Below, piece after piece: positions 8,368-17,311 of a stretch of 33,586 bases of DNA. A program made the position numbers and the translations under genes. How positions within the stretch are numbered: the stretch's first letter is position 1; each line of letters begins with the position of its first letter. The notes under the pieces are model-generated. The model made no database searches and was not told the origin of the DNA. It worked only from the letters and a program-made list of their open reading frames with translations. The stretch is from Arcobacter sp. (GTDB lineage: Bacteria; Campylobacterota; Campylobacteria; Campylobacterales; Arcobacteraceae), in contig DAOVXU010000002.1 of NCBI GenBank assembly GCA_030635995.1, positions 1-33,586 on the forward strand, read 5' to 3'.

Positions 8368-9189
8368 ATGTTTAATACAATCTCTTCACAAGCTAGTAAA
8401 TTAATAAATTTAACAAAAAAAGAACATAGCAGAGTAAATTCTAAAACTAAAATTATTGCTATTACTTCTGGAAAAGGTGGAGTTGGTAAATCAACAATAA
8501 CAGCAAATATGGCATATCTTTTTTCTCAATATGGTAAAAATGTTGCAGTTGTAGATGCTGATATTGGTTTAGCTAATATGCAAATATTATTTAATTTAAA
8601 GCCTAAAAAGACATTATATGATCATCTTGAAAATGGGGCTAAATTAGAAGAGATTATATCTCAAACCCAATATGACAATATCTCTTTAGTAGCAGGTAAA
8701 AGTGGGCATAACTTTATACATAACAATTCATCAAGACTATATTCTAGAATTATTTTAGATATAGTAGCTTTGAATAAATATGATATATTACTAATAGATA
8801 CTGGTGCAGGATTGAATGATTATGTTCAAGAATTTCTTGAAATTGCTGATGAGATTGTTGCAATTACTACAACAGATCCTAGTGCTTTAACAGATGTATA
8901 TGCTTTATTGAAAATGATAAGTACAACTAAAAAAAGATTATTTTTAGCTTTTAATCAAACAGCAAATTATAAAATAGGTCAAGCTATAACTCAATCCTTA
9001 AAAGATTTGGCTTTAAAAAATCGACTAAATAGAAATTTTATGGTAAAATATATAGGTAATGTAATTCCTGATTTAAATATAGCAACAACAGGAAGATTAA
9101 GAAAGTTATTTGTAAAAGAATTTGCAGGGAGTAGTTCAGCTTTGGATTTAGAAAGAATAGTAGATAGTTTGATAAAAGAGATTAAATGA
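8368..9189 (+). CDS. flhG: Flagellar number regulator FlhG (MinD/ParA-type ATPase)
   Basis: The 273-residue protein has the deviant Walker A motif GKGGVGKST at 35-43, followed by VVDADIGLANMQ, the DTGAGLND Walker B region, and a C-terminal amphipathic stretch that may bind the membrane. A short basic N-terminal tail (about residues 9-27, KLINLTKKEHSR) precedes the ATPase core, as in FlhG/FleN, where it activates FlhF. FlhG limits flagellar number and, in Campylobacter, also affects cell division. Its stop overlaps the start of the next gene (ATGA). Confidence 0.93.
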   Translation: MFNTISSQASKLINLTKKEHSRVNSKTKIIAITSGKGGVGKSTITANMAYLFSQYGKNVAVVDADIGLANMQILFNLKPKKTLYDHLENGAKLEEIISQTQYDNISLVAGKSGHNFIHNNSSRLYSRIILDIVALNKYDILLIDTGAGLNDYVQEFLEIADEIVAITTTDPSALTDVYALLKMISTTKKRLFLAFNQTANYKIGQAITQSLKDLALKNRLNRNFMVKYIGNVIPDLNIATTGRLRKLFVKEFAGSSSALDLERIVDSLIKEIK

Positions 9190-9515
9190 TTATAGAAGAT
9201 TTTTCATATAGATTAATATCTAGTAAAATGATGAATACATATGTAGCTACTGCATTTTTTTCTACAGTTATATTTTTTGTCCTTAATGCTAATTCCTATA
9301 CACCTTTAGAGATGATAACTGGTATTATACTTGCAACTATTGCTTTTAAGGGAGTTGCAAATATGATGCTTTCTCTTGTAATATTATTGTTTAATTTAGA
9401 TAATAAGGGTGATGCTTTAGAGTTTGAACAGAGATCTGCAAAAGTAAATGGTTTATTAAATGAATTGTCTTTGCAACAAACAAAAATTAAATCAAATCAA
9501 CTAGTTAAAGGATGA
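9186..9515 (+). CDS. Small membrane protein coupled to flhG, unknown function
   Basis: This 109-residue protein has two hydrophobic segments (about residues 20-35 and 42-71) and a charged, probably cytoplasmic, C-terminal helix (about 75-105). The ATG overlaps the flhG stop by 4 bases, so the two are translationally coupled. I do not recognise the family. Between flhG and fliE, where Campylobacter usually has fliA-type regulators nearby, it may be a lineage-specific membrane factor for flagellar placement or assembly; that is inference from position. It ends 3 bases before fliE. Confidence 0.7.
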   Translation: MIIEDFSYRLISSKMMNTYVATAFFSTVIFFVLNANSYTPLEMITGIILATIAFKGVANMMLSLVILLFNLDNKGDALEFEQRSAKVNGLLNELSLQQTKIKSNQLVKG

Positions 9516-9518
9516 TAG

Positions 9519-9824
9519 ATGACATTGGGTGAAATTTCAACACAAATAAAAGGTTTAAGTACCGATAAACTTTTTTCTCAAACTACTAATCCTGAAGTAG
9601 AAGGGGAATCTTTCTCTTCGATGTTAAATAAAGCTATTGGGGATGTTAATAATTCTCAAGTAAAAGGTTATGAAGCGATGGAGAGTATTGCTACAGGTAA
9701 GGTAGAGAATTTACAAGAGGCTGTTCAGAAGATTGAAGAGGCTGAACTTAGTTTGAAACTTGCCTTAGAGGTTAAAAACAAAGCACTATCAGCATACAAA
9801 GAAATTATGCGAATGCAAGTATAA
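9519..9824 (+). CDS. fliE: Hook-basal body protein FliE
   Basis: At 101 residues this is the usual length of FliE, the adaptor between the MS ring and the rod. The conserved C-terminal half is clear: residues ~30-100 include FSSMLNKAIGDVN, the LQEAVQKIEEAELSLKLALE helix and the end ALSAYKEIMRMQV. AAAGGA lies about 6 bases before the start. It is followed not by flgC directly but by a 105-base fold-back element whose first base is the last base of the fliE stop codon. Confidence 0.93.
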   Translation: MTLGEISTQIKGLSTDKLFSQTTNPEVEGESFSSMLNKAIGDVNNSQVKGYEAMESIATGKVENLQEAVQKIEEAELSLKLALEVKNKALSAYKEIMRMQV

Positions 9825-9928
9825 AATAGTGTAATTTTTGCACTATATGGCACGATTATGCTTCTTGAAATACTTGAGTATTCCTGCGAAGCCTAATCAT
9901 ACCATATAGCACAAAACTTACACTATTT
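9824..9928. repeat. 105-base imperfect inverted repeat between fliE and flgC
   Basis: Arms 9824-9864 and 9888-9928 (41 bases each) are complementary at 35 of 41 positions by hand alignment. The 23-base middle contains a further small inverted repeat (AATACT / AGTATT, 9869-9882). Four of the six mismatches are C-A type when read as + strand RNA and become G-U wobbles in the - strand transcript, so the - strand RNA would fold better. The right arm can also pair downstream in two mutually exclusive ways: ACAAAAC 9911-9917 with GTTTTGT 9931-9937, or AACTTAC 9915-9921 with GTAAGTT 9936-9942, ending just before the flgC ribosome-binding site. It could be a regulatory RNA structure, a processing site or a small mobile-element relic. 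Confidence 0.85.
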
Positions 9929-9963
9929 GAGTTTTGTAAGTTTAGAATAAGAAAGGATATAAT

Positions 9964-10428
9964 ATGGGATTTTTTGATGGATATAATGTAGCAACATCTG
10001 GGATGACGGCTCAGAGAACTAGAATAAATACAGTGAGTGCTAATATTGCTAATGCACAAACAACGCATAGTGCTGATGGTGGTCCTTATAAAAAACAAAA
10101 TGTTGTATTTGAAGAGATTTTATTAAATAAGCAAAAGGATGCAACATCTTCTGAGCGAGGAGTAAAAAATTCTAATAATAGTAATTCTTTTTCTCCTGTT
10201 GGTGTTGGGGTAAAAGAGATTGTTGATGCAAAAGGTCAGCCTATAATGAGATACGAACCTGCACATCCAGATGCAAATAATGATGGTTATGTAGCATATC
10301 CAAATATAAATCCTGTAATAGAGATGACAGATTTAATAGAAGCTATGAGAAGTTATGAAGCTAATTTATCAGCATTTCAAACTCAAAAAACAATGGATAC
10401 AAAGACTATTGATATTTTAAAAGGTTAA
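9964..10428 (+). CDS. flgC: Proximal rod protein FlgC
   Basis: The 154-residue protein has the FlgC N-terminal signature (GYNVATSGMTAQRTRINTVS then ANIANAQT) and the axial-protein C-terminal helix (LIEAMRSYEANLSAFQTQK). FlgC is exported and forms part of the proximal rod in the periplasm, next to FliE. AAAGGA lies 6 bases before the ATG. FlgB, its usual partner gene, is not in this window. The opposite-strand ORF over its start is a shadow. Confidence 0.95.
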   Translation: MGFFDGYNVATSGMTAQRTRINTVSANIANAQTTHSADGGPYKKQNVVFEEILLNKQKDATSSERGVKNSNNSNSFSPVGVGVKEIVDAKGQPIMRYEPAHPDANNDGYVAYPNINPVIEMTDLIEAMRSYEANLSAFQTQKTMDTKTIDILKG

Positions 10429-10446
10429 TTTTTTGGAGGAATTTAA

Positions 10447-12168
10447 ATGTCTAGTGATATATTAAAAAGTGAAATTTTACCTAATGTTAAGGTTGATAAA
10501 GAATCACCTGCATCTAAGGTTCCTAGTGATGAGGTTAAAAAGGAAGGTGTATCTCTTTTTGATTCAATACTTTCTAAAACAAAATCTAAAGTTACATTAT
10601 CTAAAGAGGTGACTTCTCAAAGTAAACAAAATACTATTGTAGAAAAAAAAGAAGTAAATAGTGCAAAAATATTAGAAAATATAAAGGTAGAACCATCTAA
10701 AGTATCACTTTTAGATAGAATGGCTAGTAATTTAAAAGCAGATTCTCCTTTAGATAAAACAAAAAAAGATATAAAACCTGAAGTTGATAATAAAACATTA
10801 TTTGATAAATTAACAACGAATAAAATACAAATAGATACAAAAAAAGATGATATTCCAAAAGAGGGAATAAAAAATCAAGAATTTGAAAAATTAAATTTAA
10901 AAATAGAAAAACCTGATATTGGAAAATTAAAAACTGAAGATAATAGTGCTGAAAAAAAGATTGTTATACCTGCTAAAAAAGTAGAAATAAAAGAGACTCA
11001 AAATAGTAATATAATCGAAAAGAATATATCTAAAGCTGATATTGAAAAGTTGAATAAGTTGTCTAAACAAGAAGATAATAAAATTTTTATAGATGATTTA
11101 GTAAATAGTATAAATAGTATAAAAAGTGAAGATATAGTTAATGATAAAAATAATAAAAAACCTATATCAAATCAAAAAGAGAAAAAAATCTCTTTATTAG
11201 ATAGTTTAGTAGAACAAACAAAGGTTAAAACTCAAGCTGAAGATATACCTAGTGATAAAAAAGTATTAGAACATAGTAAAGAGAAAATAGATGAAACACC
11301 TCTTCAAGCAAAGATATTTTTATCAAATCAAAGGGTTCAAAAAGAGATCCTTTCTGGACAAAAAATAGTTGAAGCTAAAGAGATGTTAAATAGTAAAGAG
11401 AAATCAGTATCAAATATTAAAAAGAGTGCAGATACTTTAGAGTTGAATTCTAGTAAAATAGAGATAGTTGAAGAGGAAAGTTTAACAGATAAAAAAGATA
11501 TAAAAATAGTTGGAACTAAAACTGATATAAAAGAGCAACTAAAACAACAAAATAATATGTTAAATAAAATATTTTTAAATCAAACTAAAGGTAGTGAAAC
11601 AATTACATTATTAAAAGAAGTTGAGATTAAAAATGATAAAAAATCAGTAGAGGTTAAAAGTGTAAAAGAGAATGCAATTAAAGTAGATGAAGATATAAAA
11701 GTAACAGTTGAACAAACTGTAGCGCAAAGTATAACAACTAAGATTGTTGAATCAAAACAAAAAATGAACTCTTTTATGTCTGATGTCGCTAAAAATATCT
11801 ATTTAAATTATAAACCACCAATTACGGCATTTAGAATTAGATTAGACCCTGCGAATTTAGGAAGTATTGCTATTATGATGAAAAGTGATAAAGCTAATAA
11901 TTCTATATCTGTTAGTTTAAATATGTCCCAAAGCAGTACATTAGAGACATTTAGTGAAAATAGAGGTACATTACAAAATGCACTAAATAAAGTTTTTGAT
12001 ACTGAATCAACTTTCTCTTTAGATTTTGGTATGCAAGATAGCGATAATAGTTCTTTTGAGCAGTTTAATCAGCAACAAAATAGCAATCAATCAAATTCAC
12101 AAAATAGTAGTGAAGATATAAATATAAAAAATGAAGAAGAGATAGTAGAAGATCAAAGTTATATGTAG
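10447..12168 (+). CDS. fliK: Flagellar hook-length control protein FliK
   Basis: This 573-residue protein is an exported molecular ruler that ends hook growth by switching FlhB specificity. Residues 1-~430 are a long, disordered, Lys/Glu/Ser-rich ruler region with low-complexity composition. Residues ~440-525 form the conserved C-terminal domain (PPITAFRIRLDPANLGSIAI and following helix to LQNALNKVF). The tail is rich in Gln, Asn and Ser. The ruler region contains spaced copies of an S/T-L-[LF]-D motif near residues 35, 87, 117 and 249. A strong GGAGGA stands 7 bases before the ATG. Its stop directly abuts fliR, and flhB, its functional partner, is the second gene on. Confidence 0.9.
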   Translation: MSSDILKSEILPNVKVDKESPASKVPSDEVKKEGVSLFDSILSKTKSKVTLSKEVTSQSKQNTIVEKKEVNSAKILENIKVEPSKVSLLDRMASNLKADSPLDKTKKDIKPEVDNKTLFDKLTTNKIQIDTKKDDIPKEGIKNQEFEKLNLKIEKPDIGKLKTEDNSAEKKIVIPAKKVEIKETQNSNIIEKNISKADIEKLNKLSKQEDNKIFIDDLVNSINSIKSEDIVNDKNNKKPISNQKEKKISLLDSLVEQTKVKTQAEDIPSDKKVLEHSKEKIDETPLQAKIFLSNQRVQKEILSGQKIVEAKEMLNSKEKSVSNIKKSADTLELNSSKIEIVEEESLTDKKDIKIVGTKTDIKEQLKQQNNMLNKIFLNQTKGSETITLLKEVEIKNDKKSVEVKSVKENAIKVDEDIKVTVEQTVAQSITTKIVESKQKMNSFMSDVAKNIYLNYKPPITAFRIRLDPANLGSIAIMMKSDKANNSISVSLNMSQSSTLETFSENRGTLQNALNKVFDTESTFSLDFGMQDSDNSSFEQFNQQQNSNQSNSQNSSEDINIKNEEEIVEDQSYM

Positions 12169-12924
12169 ATGGAATCATTAGTTGCTCTTTTAGATCAAAA
12201 TACAATATATATATTTCTTTTACTTTTTGCTAGAGTATTAGCGTTTATGGCATTTATGCCAATTTTTGGACATACAAGTGTATCCCCTACAATAAGAGTT
12301 GCAATATCTTTTTATCTATCAATTTTTTTATTTCCATTAATTGATGTAGAGTTGATAAATATTACTAGTGATGCCGATTTTCTAAAAAGTATTATTGGTG
12401 AAATTACACTAGGATTAGTTGCTGCTGCTATGGTTCAAATAATATTTTCTGCTGTTCAAATTGTAGGAGATTTAATAGGTTTTGCAACGGCACTTTCTAT
12501 GGCGAATATGTTTGATCCTGCTACAGGAACTCAGCAAGGTATAATTAGTAGATTTTTATTTATGTTAGTATTGGTTTTATATTTTCAAACAGGTATGTAT
12601 GAAGTGACACTTTTAATGCTTGGTAGTAGTTTTGGGATGATACATCTTGGTCAATTTAATATTTTTGATTATGATATAGTTTCTATGGCAATAACAGAGG
12701 TAAATAATATGTTTATATTTGCTTTTGCTTTTTCATTTCCTCTGTTTTTTATAGGCTTTATATTAGATATTTATTATGGTTATGGTACAAAATCTATGCC
12801 AGCATTTTCACCATTTATTGTAACTTTTCAAATAAAATTCACATTGATTTTTGTATTTTTAATGTTGGGGCTAGATATATTTGCACATAGTCTTGAAACA
12901 TATTTTATTAGTAAATTTAGTTAA
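12169..12924 (+). CDS. fliR: Flagellar export gate protein FliR
   Basis: This 251-residue, very hydrophobic protein has about six predicted membrane segments and conserved FliR features: an N-terminal segment with FARVLAFMAFMPIFG, the phrase GEITLGLVAAAMVQIIFSAVQIVGD, and the block MFDPATGTQQG. With FliP and FliQ it forms the export gate of the flagellar type III system. The ATG follows the fliK stop with no gap, implying coupled translation. It lies 20 bases before flhB. Confidence 0.94.
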   Translation: MESLVALLDQNTIYIFLLLFARVLAFMAFMPIFGHTSVSPTIRVAISFYLSIFLFPLIDVELINITSDADFLKSIIGEITLGLVAAAMVQIIFSAVQIVGDLIGFATALSMANMFDPATGTQQGIISRFLFMLVLVLYFQTGMYEVTLLMLGSSFGMIHLGQFNIFDYDIVSMAITEVNNMFIFAFAFSFPLFFIGFILDIYYGYGTKSMPAFSPFIVTFQIKFTLIFVFLMLGLDIFAHSLETYFISKFS

Positions 12925-12944
12925 GAAAAGGGATCTAGTTTAAT

Positions 12945-13994
12945 ATGGCTGATGCAGATAAAGACTCCAAAACCGAAGAGGCCACCTCCAAGAAGATTGA
13001 AGACTCTAAAGCAGAGGGGAATGTTCCAAAATCTGCTGAAGTTCCAGGTGCTGCAATCTTATTTTTTTCCTCAATTTATTTATTATTTTTTGCAGGAGAT
13101 ATTTTTGAAAATATACAAAAAATGATGCTTTATGTTTTTAGTTTTATTGGGGAAGATATTGATGGTACAGTTTTATTTACTATTACCTATACTGTTATAA
13201 ATACACTTCTGTATTCTTTAACGCCACTATTTATTATGGTCGTTTTTTTAGCTGTAATTTTTAATGTAATGCAATTTGGTTTTATATTGACACCTCTAAA
13301 ATTAGAATTATCAAAAATAAATCCATTTACTGGATTCTCAAATGTATTTAGTTTAAAAAAAGGTCTTGAAGCACTTAAATTAACAGCAAAATTAACAATT
13401 ATTTTTATAGTTATGGTTATTATATTAGTTATTGTTTGGGATGATATTTTAGTGATGATGGATATGACTATACATGGTTCTATCTCATTGATTATTAATC
13501 TTATAGGTTATTTTCTTGTAGCTATTTTGCTTATTGTAATCATTTTTGCTATAATAGATTTTTTCTTTACGAGACATTATTATTTTGAACAATTAAAAAT
13601 GACAAAGCAAGAGATAAAAGATGAACATAAACAAATGGATGGTGATCCTCTAGTAAAAGGTAGAATTAGATCTATTCAGATGAAGATGTCTCGTCAAAGG
13701 ATGATGAAAGATGTAGCAGATGCTGATGTAGTTATAACCAATCCTACACATTATGCAGTTGCATTACAATATAAACAAGGTGAACAAAATGCACCTAAAA
13801 TGGTGGGAAAAGGGATAGATTTTTTAGCAATAAAGATGAAAGATGTAGCTAGAGAGAACAATATCCCAATTATAGAAAATCCAGCAATGGCAAGAGCTTT
13901 GTACGATCAATTAGATATAGAGCAAGAGGTTCCTGAAGAGTTTTATAAAGCGATTGCTGAGATTTTTACATATATATATGAATTGAATAAATAG
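12945..13994 (+). CDS. flhB: Flagellar export switch protein FlhB
   Basis: At 349 residues it has the full FlhB layout: a charged N-terminal tail (KTEEATSKKIEDSKAEGNVP), four membrane segments between about residues 35 and 210, a cytoplasmic linker (KQEIKDEHKQMDGDPLVKGR), and the self-cleaving site NPTH at residues 266-269. Cleavage between Asn and Pro switches export from rod/hook to filament substrates when FliK signals. The first 25 codons use more C and G than neighbouring genes. It lies between fliR and an exported repeat protein. Confidence 0.95.
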   Translation: MADADKDSKTEEATSKKIEDSKAEGNVPKSAEVPGAAILFFSSIYLLFFAGDIFENIQKMMLYVFSFIGEDIDGTVLFTITYTVINTLLYSLTPLFIMVVFLAVIFNVMQFGFILTPLKLELSKINPFTGFSNVFSLKKGLEALKLTAKLTIIFIVMVIILVIVWDDILVMMDMTIHGSISLIINLIGYFLVAILLIVIIFAIIDFFFTRHYYFEQLKMTKQEIKDEHKQMDGDPLVKGRIRSIQMKMSRQRMMKDVADADVVITNPTHYAVALQYKQGEQNAPKMVGKGIDFLAIKMKDVARENNIPIIENPAMARALYDQLDIEQEVPEEFYKAIAEIFTYIYELNK

Positions 13995-14003
13995 GAAATA
14001 AAA

Positions 14004-16001
14004 GTGAATATTCTAATATCTTTGTTCTTAGTTTTAACAATAGGTTTTGCTAAAAAAGATTTTTATTATAGTTTTATCGATGAAGATAAAAATCAGATGG
14101 AACAATATAAAAAAGATAAAATATCTGGAGGAAATGATAAATTATCTTATATTAAAAGGTTAGTTCGAGAAGGGCAACTAAATGAAGCTTATAAAAGTAT
14201 TGTAAAGTTTAAAGAAGAGAATAGTATAAAAGTTTTAAAATCTACTGTTGAGATACTGTATGCTGAAATTTTATATAAAAGAGGTAGTAAAAAATTTGCT
14301 ATAAAAGGTGCAGCTTTACTTGAAAATGCTATAAATAATGGGACAATTATTGAATCTGATCTTTTAGAAGCATTACGATTATTAGTGAAATTAGAGATAA
14401 AAATAAATAAAATAAAAGAAGCAAAATTTTATGCAAATTCTATTGTTGAAAGTTTTGATGATCCCTTGTCTCAAGCTTATGGAAAAATAGCTGAAGCACA
14501 AATATCAACGCATAGAAGAAAATATAAAAATTCAATTAGAATATTATATAAAATATTAGTAAAAACAAAAGATATTGAAGTAGCTACAGTTGTCGCTGAT
14601 GAATTGTATGATGTATATGTTTTAAATGGTGAAGATGAAAAAGCACACAATTTAGCAACTAAAGTTTTAAAAAAGAATATTGCATATTATGCTAATGATA
14701 GTTTTTTAGCATTAAAAAAAGTTGATAAACTAATAAAAGCTCAGATGCCACACTTAGCAATACAAATTTTGAAAATGTTACTTAAAAATGCAAAACAAAA
14801 AGAGAGTATTAATACATTTAAATATAAGTTAGCAAATGCCTATATGTCTATAAAAACTTTTGAAACACAATATATGCTTGAAGCAAAAGAGTTATATAAA
14901 GATTTAATAAGTTCAAAACGAGGTAATCCTTATAAAAAAAGAGCAAAGATGTATATTGATGAGATATTGATGAGAGAAGGGAAACTTTCTCCAGCTTTAA
15001 TAGTACGAAAATATCCACATTCAGAACCAATGCAAGAAAAATCATTGATGCAAGAGTTATTAAATCAAGCTAACAATCATGAATATGATAGGGTTAATAA
15101 AGTTAAAAAAATATATAGAAAGATTAGTATAGTAACTGCAAGAAGATATGGATTTACAAATATTAAAGAAGTATTTATTAGTATTGATGAGGATATGATT
15201 AGATATTATTTAAAAGATGACAAATGTTTAGAGTTGTCCAAGGTCCTTAAAAAGATAGATATAGGAGCATTAAAAAAGATAATAATAGACAATGAAGCAA
15301 ATGAGAAGATGTTTAATTGTTTATTGGAATATCCAAGTAAAGTAACTTTTAATATAGCAAATAAGGCATTTGCAGATAGTAAGAATGGAAATATATATTT
15401 ATACCTAGAAAAGATAGCATTGCAGTTGAATTTAAATGAAGAGGCATATAAATTGTCTCAAAATTTAGATATGGTTGAAAAAGATAAGGAGTTATATAAA
15501 AGTAAGGAATTTTTATATAGATTTTTAATATATGGTAAACTGAATAATAAATACAAGATGGAAAAGTTTTTTGCCTATGCTTTACGAAATAAACATTATA
15601 TTGAACAAAATGAAAATGAACCATTAATAATTGACTTTTATTATCAATATTATCTATATTTAATTGATAAGAATAAAGAGAAACAAGCTATAAAAATATT
15701 AAAAAAATTATATGATGCTCAAAATAAGATGGATGCATTTGTTTATTCTCCATTTGTAGAGATGCAATTATCTTTAGAGGAAAAATTGGATGACAATTAT
15801 AAAGGTGCATTGGAATACTTAGAATTAGCACTTGATAATCCAAGAAATATAAAACCAAATGATTTAGTACAAATATATTTTGAGATGTCAAAGATATATA
15901 AAAAGCTAGGAAAAGAAAATAGATATAAGCATATGATAGATAAGTGTAAAGATGTAAAAGATGCAGATAGTTTATATAAAAAGATGTGTGATAAGTCTTG
16001 A
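14004..16001 (+). CDS. Exported TPR protein, candidate PflA-like motor scaffold
   Basis: This 665-residue protein begins with a signal peptide (residues 1-15, ending ...TIGFA), followed by KKDFYYSFIDEDKNQ and then many helix pairs of TPR/Sel1 character (for example about 50-110, 150-215, 230-330 and 540-650). The GTG start is supported by AGGAAA about 5 bases upstream. Its stop overlaps the TTG start of fliI, tying it to the export genes. PflA of Campylobacter is an exported TPR protein of roughly this kind that builds spokes of the periplasmic motor scaffold; the size, signal peptide and context fit, but I cannot confirm orthology by eye. Several opposite-strand ORFs in this gene are shadows. 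Confidence 0.72.
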   Translation: MNILISLFLVLTIGFAKKDFYYSFIDEDKNQMEQYKKDKISGGNDKLSYIKRLVREGQLNEAYKSIVKFKEENSIKVLKSTVEILYAEILYKRGSKKFAIKGAALLENAINNGTIIESDLLEALRLLVKLEIKINKIKEAKFYANSIVESFDDPLSQAYGKIAEAQISTHRRKYKNSIRILYKILVKTKDIEVATVVADELYDVYVLNGEDEKAHNLATKVLKKNIAYYANDSFLALKKVDKLIKAQMPHLAIQILKMLLKNAKQKESINTFKYKLANAYMSIKTFETQYMLEAKELYKDLISSKRGNPYKKRAKMYIDEILMREGKLSPALIVRKYPHSEPMQEKSLMQELLNQANNHEYDRVNKVKKIYRKISIVTARRYGFTNIKEVFISIDEDMIRYYLKDDKCLELSKVLKKIDIGALKKIIIDNEANEKMFNCLLEYPSKVTFNIANKAFADSKNGNIYLYLEKIALQLNLNEEAYKLSQNLDMVEKDKELYKSKEFLYRFLIYGKLNNKYKMEKFFAYALRNKHYIEQNENEPLIIDFYYQYYLYLIDKNKEKQAIKILKKLYDAQNKMDAFVYSPFVEMQLSLEEKLDDNYKGALEYLELALDNPRNIKPNDLVQIYFEMSKIYKKLGKENRYKHMIDKCKDVKDADSLYKKMCDKS

Positions 16002-17311
16002 GTTTAGATATAGATAATATTTTAAATAATATCAGTATGGATAACTTAATAGTCCCTTTTGGTAGAATTCATAAGATAAATAGTACAACAATAGTTGCAA
16101 GTGGTTTGGTTGTGGCTATTGGTGATGTTGTAAAGATAGAATCAGAAATGCACTTATATACTGTACTTGGAATGGTTGCTTCAATTGTAGAAGATGAATT
16201 TACAGTTGTGCCATTTTCTTTTATAGATGGATTTAGAATAAATGATAAAGTTTATTTACAAAAAGATGGACTTAATGTAAAGTGTGGTTATGGTCTTTTA
16301 GGTAGGGTAGTAAATGCTATGGGAGAGCCAATAGATGAGAAAGGTAAAATTCAAGATTTAGAAGAGACATCACCTATAAATAAAGAATCTATATCTCCTT
16401 TAAAAAGGGGAATTATAAGTGAAAAATTCTCAACTGGGGTAAAATCGATTGATTCTATGCTCACTTGTGGAAAAGGACAAAAAGTTGGTATTTTTGCTGG
16501 TTCTGGTGTGGGTAAATCTACACTTATGGGAATGATTGTAAAAGGTTGTCAAGCTCAAATAAAAGTTATAGCACTTATAGGGGAAAGAGGTAGAGAGATA
16601 CCTGAATTTATCCACTATAATCTTGGAAATAATTTAGAAAATATAGTGATAGTAACAGCAACTAGTGATGAATCATCCTTAATGAGAAAATATGGAGCAT
16701 TTACAGCTATGGCTATTGCTGAATATTTTAGAGATAAAGGGCATGATGTACTACTTATGATGGATTCTGTTACAAGATTTGCTATGGCACAAAGAGAGAT
16801 AGGACTTAGTACTGGTGAACCACCTGGTAGGGGTGGATACCCACCTTCTGTATTTGCACTTTTACCTCAACTTATGGAGAGAGCTGGAGCGAATGAGAAA
16901 GGGACTATGACTGCATTTTTTACAGTTCTTGTAGATGGTGATGATATGAGTGATCCTATTGCTGATCAAAGTAGGTCTATCTTAGATGGGCATATTATTT
17001 TAACTAGAGAACTAACAGAACAAGGTTTTTATCCACCTATTGATCTACTTCAAAGTGCTTCAAGAGTTATAGATAAGGTTATCTCTAAAGACCAATATAA
17101 TGGTTTTTTAAAGTTAAAAAGGGTATTATCATTAATAAAAGAGAATGAAGTGTTGATAAGAGTAGGGGCATATAAAAAAGGTATGGATTTGGAACTTGAT
17201 CGAGCTTTAGCAAAAAAAGATAAGATTAGAGAGTTTTTAACTCAAGATACAAATTCTAGCTATTCTTATGATGAAGTTATAAATAAATTCTTAGGAGTTG
17301 CAAATGATTGA
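15998..17311 (+). CDS. fliI: Flagellar export ATPase FliI
   Basis: This 437-residue F1-beta-like ATPase powers unloading of export substrates at the cytoplasmic face of the export gate. Key motifs are the P-loop AGSGVGKST (167-175), the segment LIGERGREIPEFI, Walker B LLMMDSVTRFAMAQRE, and STGEPPGRGGYPPSVFALLP. The TTG start overlaps the stop of the preceding TPR gene (TTGA); a later ATG (residue 14) is possible, but starting there would drop part of the N-terminal region. The 3' end overlaps the flgL start. FliH is not in this window. Confidence 0.95.
   Translation: MSLDIDNILNNISMDNLIVPFGRIHKINSTTIVASGLVVAIGDVVKIESEMHLYTVLGMVASIVEDEFTVVPFSFIDGFRINDKVYLQKDGLNVKCGYGLLGRVVNAMGEPIDEKGKIQDLEETSPINKESISPLKRGIISEKFSTGVKSIDSMLTCGKGQKVGIFAGSGVGKSTLMGMIVKGCQAQIKVIALIGERGREIPEFIHYNLGNNLENIVIVTATSDESSLMRKYGAFTAMAIAEYFRDKGHDVLLMMDSVTRFAMAQREIGLSTGEPPGRGGYPPSVFALLPQLMERAGANEKGTMTAFFTVLVDGDDMSDPIADQSRSILDGHIILTRELTEQGFYPPIDLLQSASRVIDKVISKDQYNGFLKLKRVLSLIKENEVLIRVGAYKKGMDLELDRALAKKDKIREFLTQDTNSSYSYDEVINKFLGVAND

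Noticed and set aside
9846-9863. Sigma-54-like promoter (TGGCACG...TGC) in the fliE-flgC gap
   Set aside because: The distance between the GG and GC elements is one base short of the strict sigma-54 spacing, and the match lies inside the arm of the inverted repeat. Arcobacter genomes are also reported to lack this sigma factor.
9856-10098. 80-codon ORF on the - strand over the flgC start
   Set aside because: It overlaps the conserved flgC N-terminus and the inverted repeat; the translation has no recognisable protein character.
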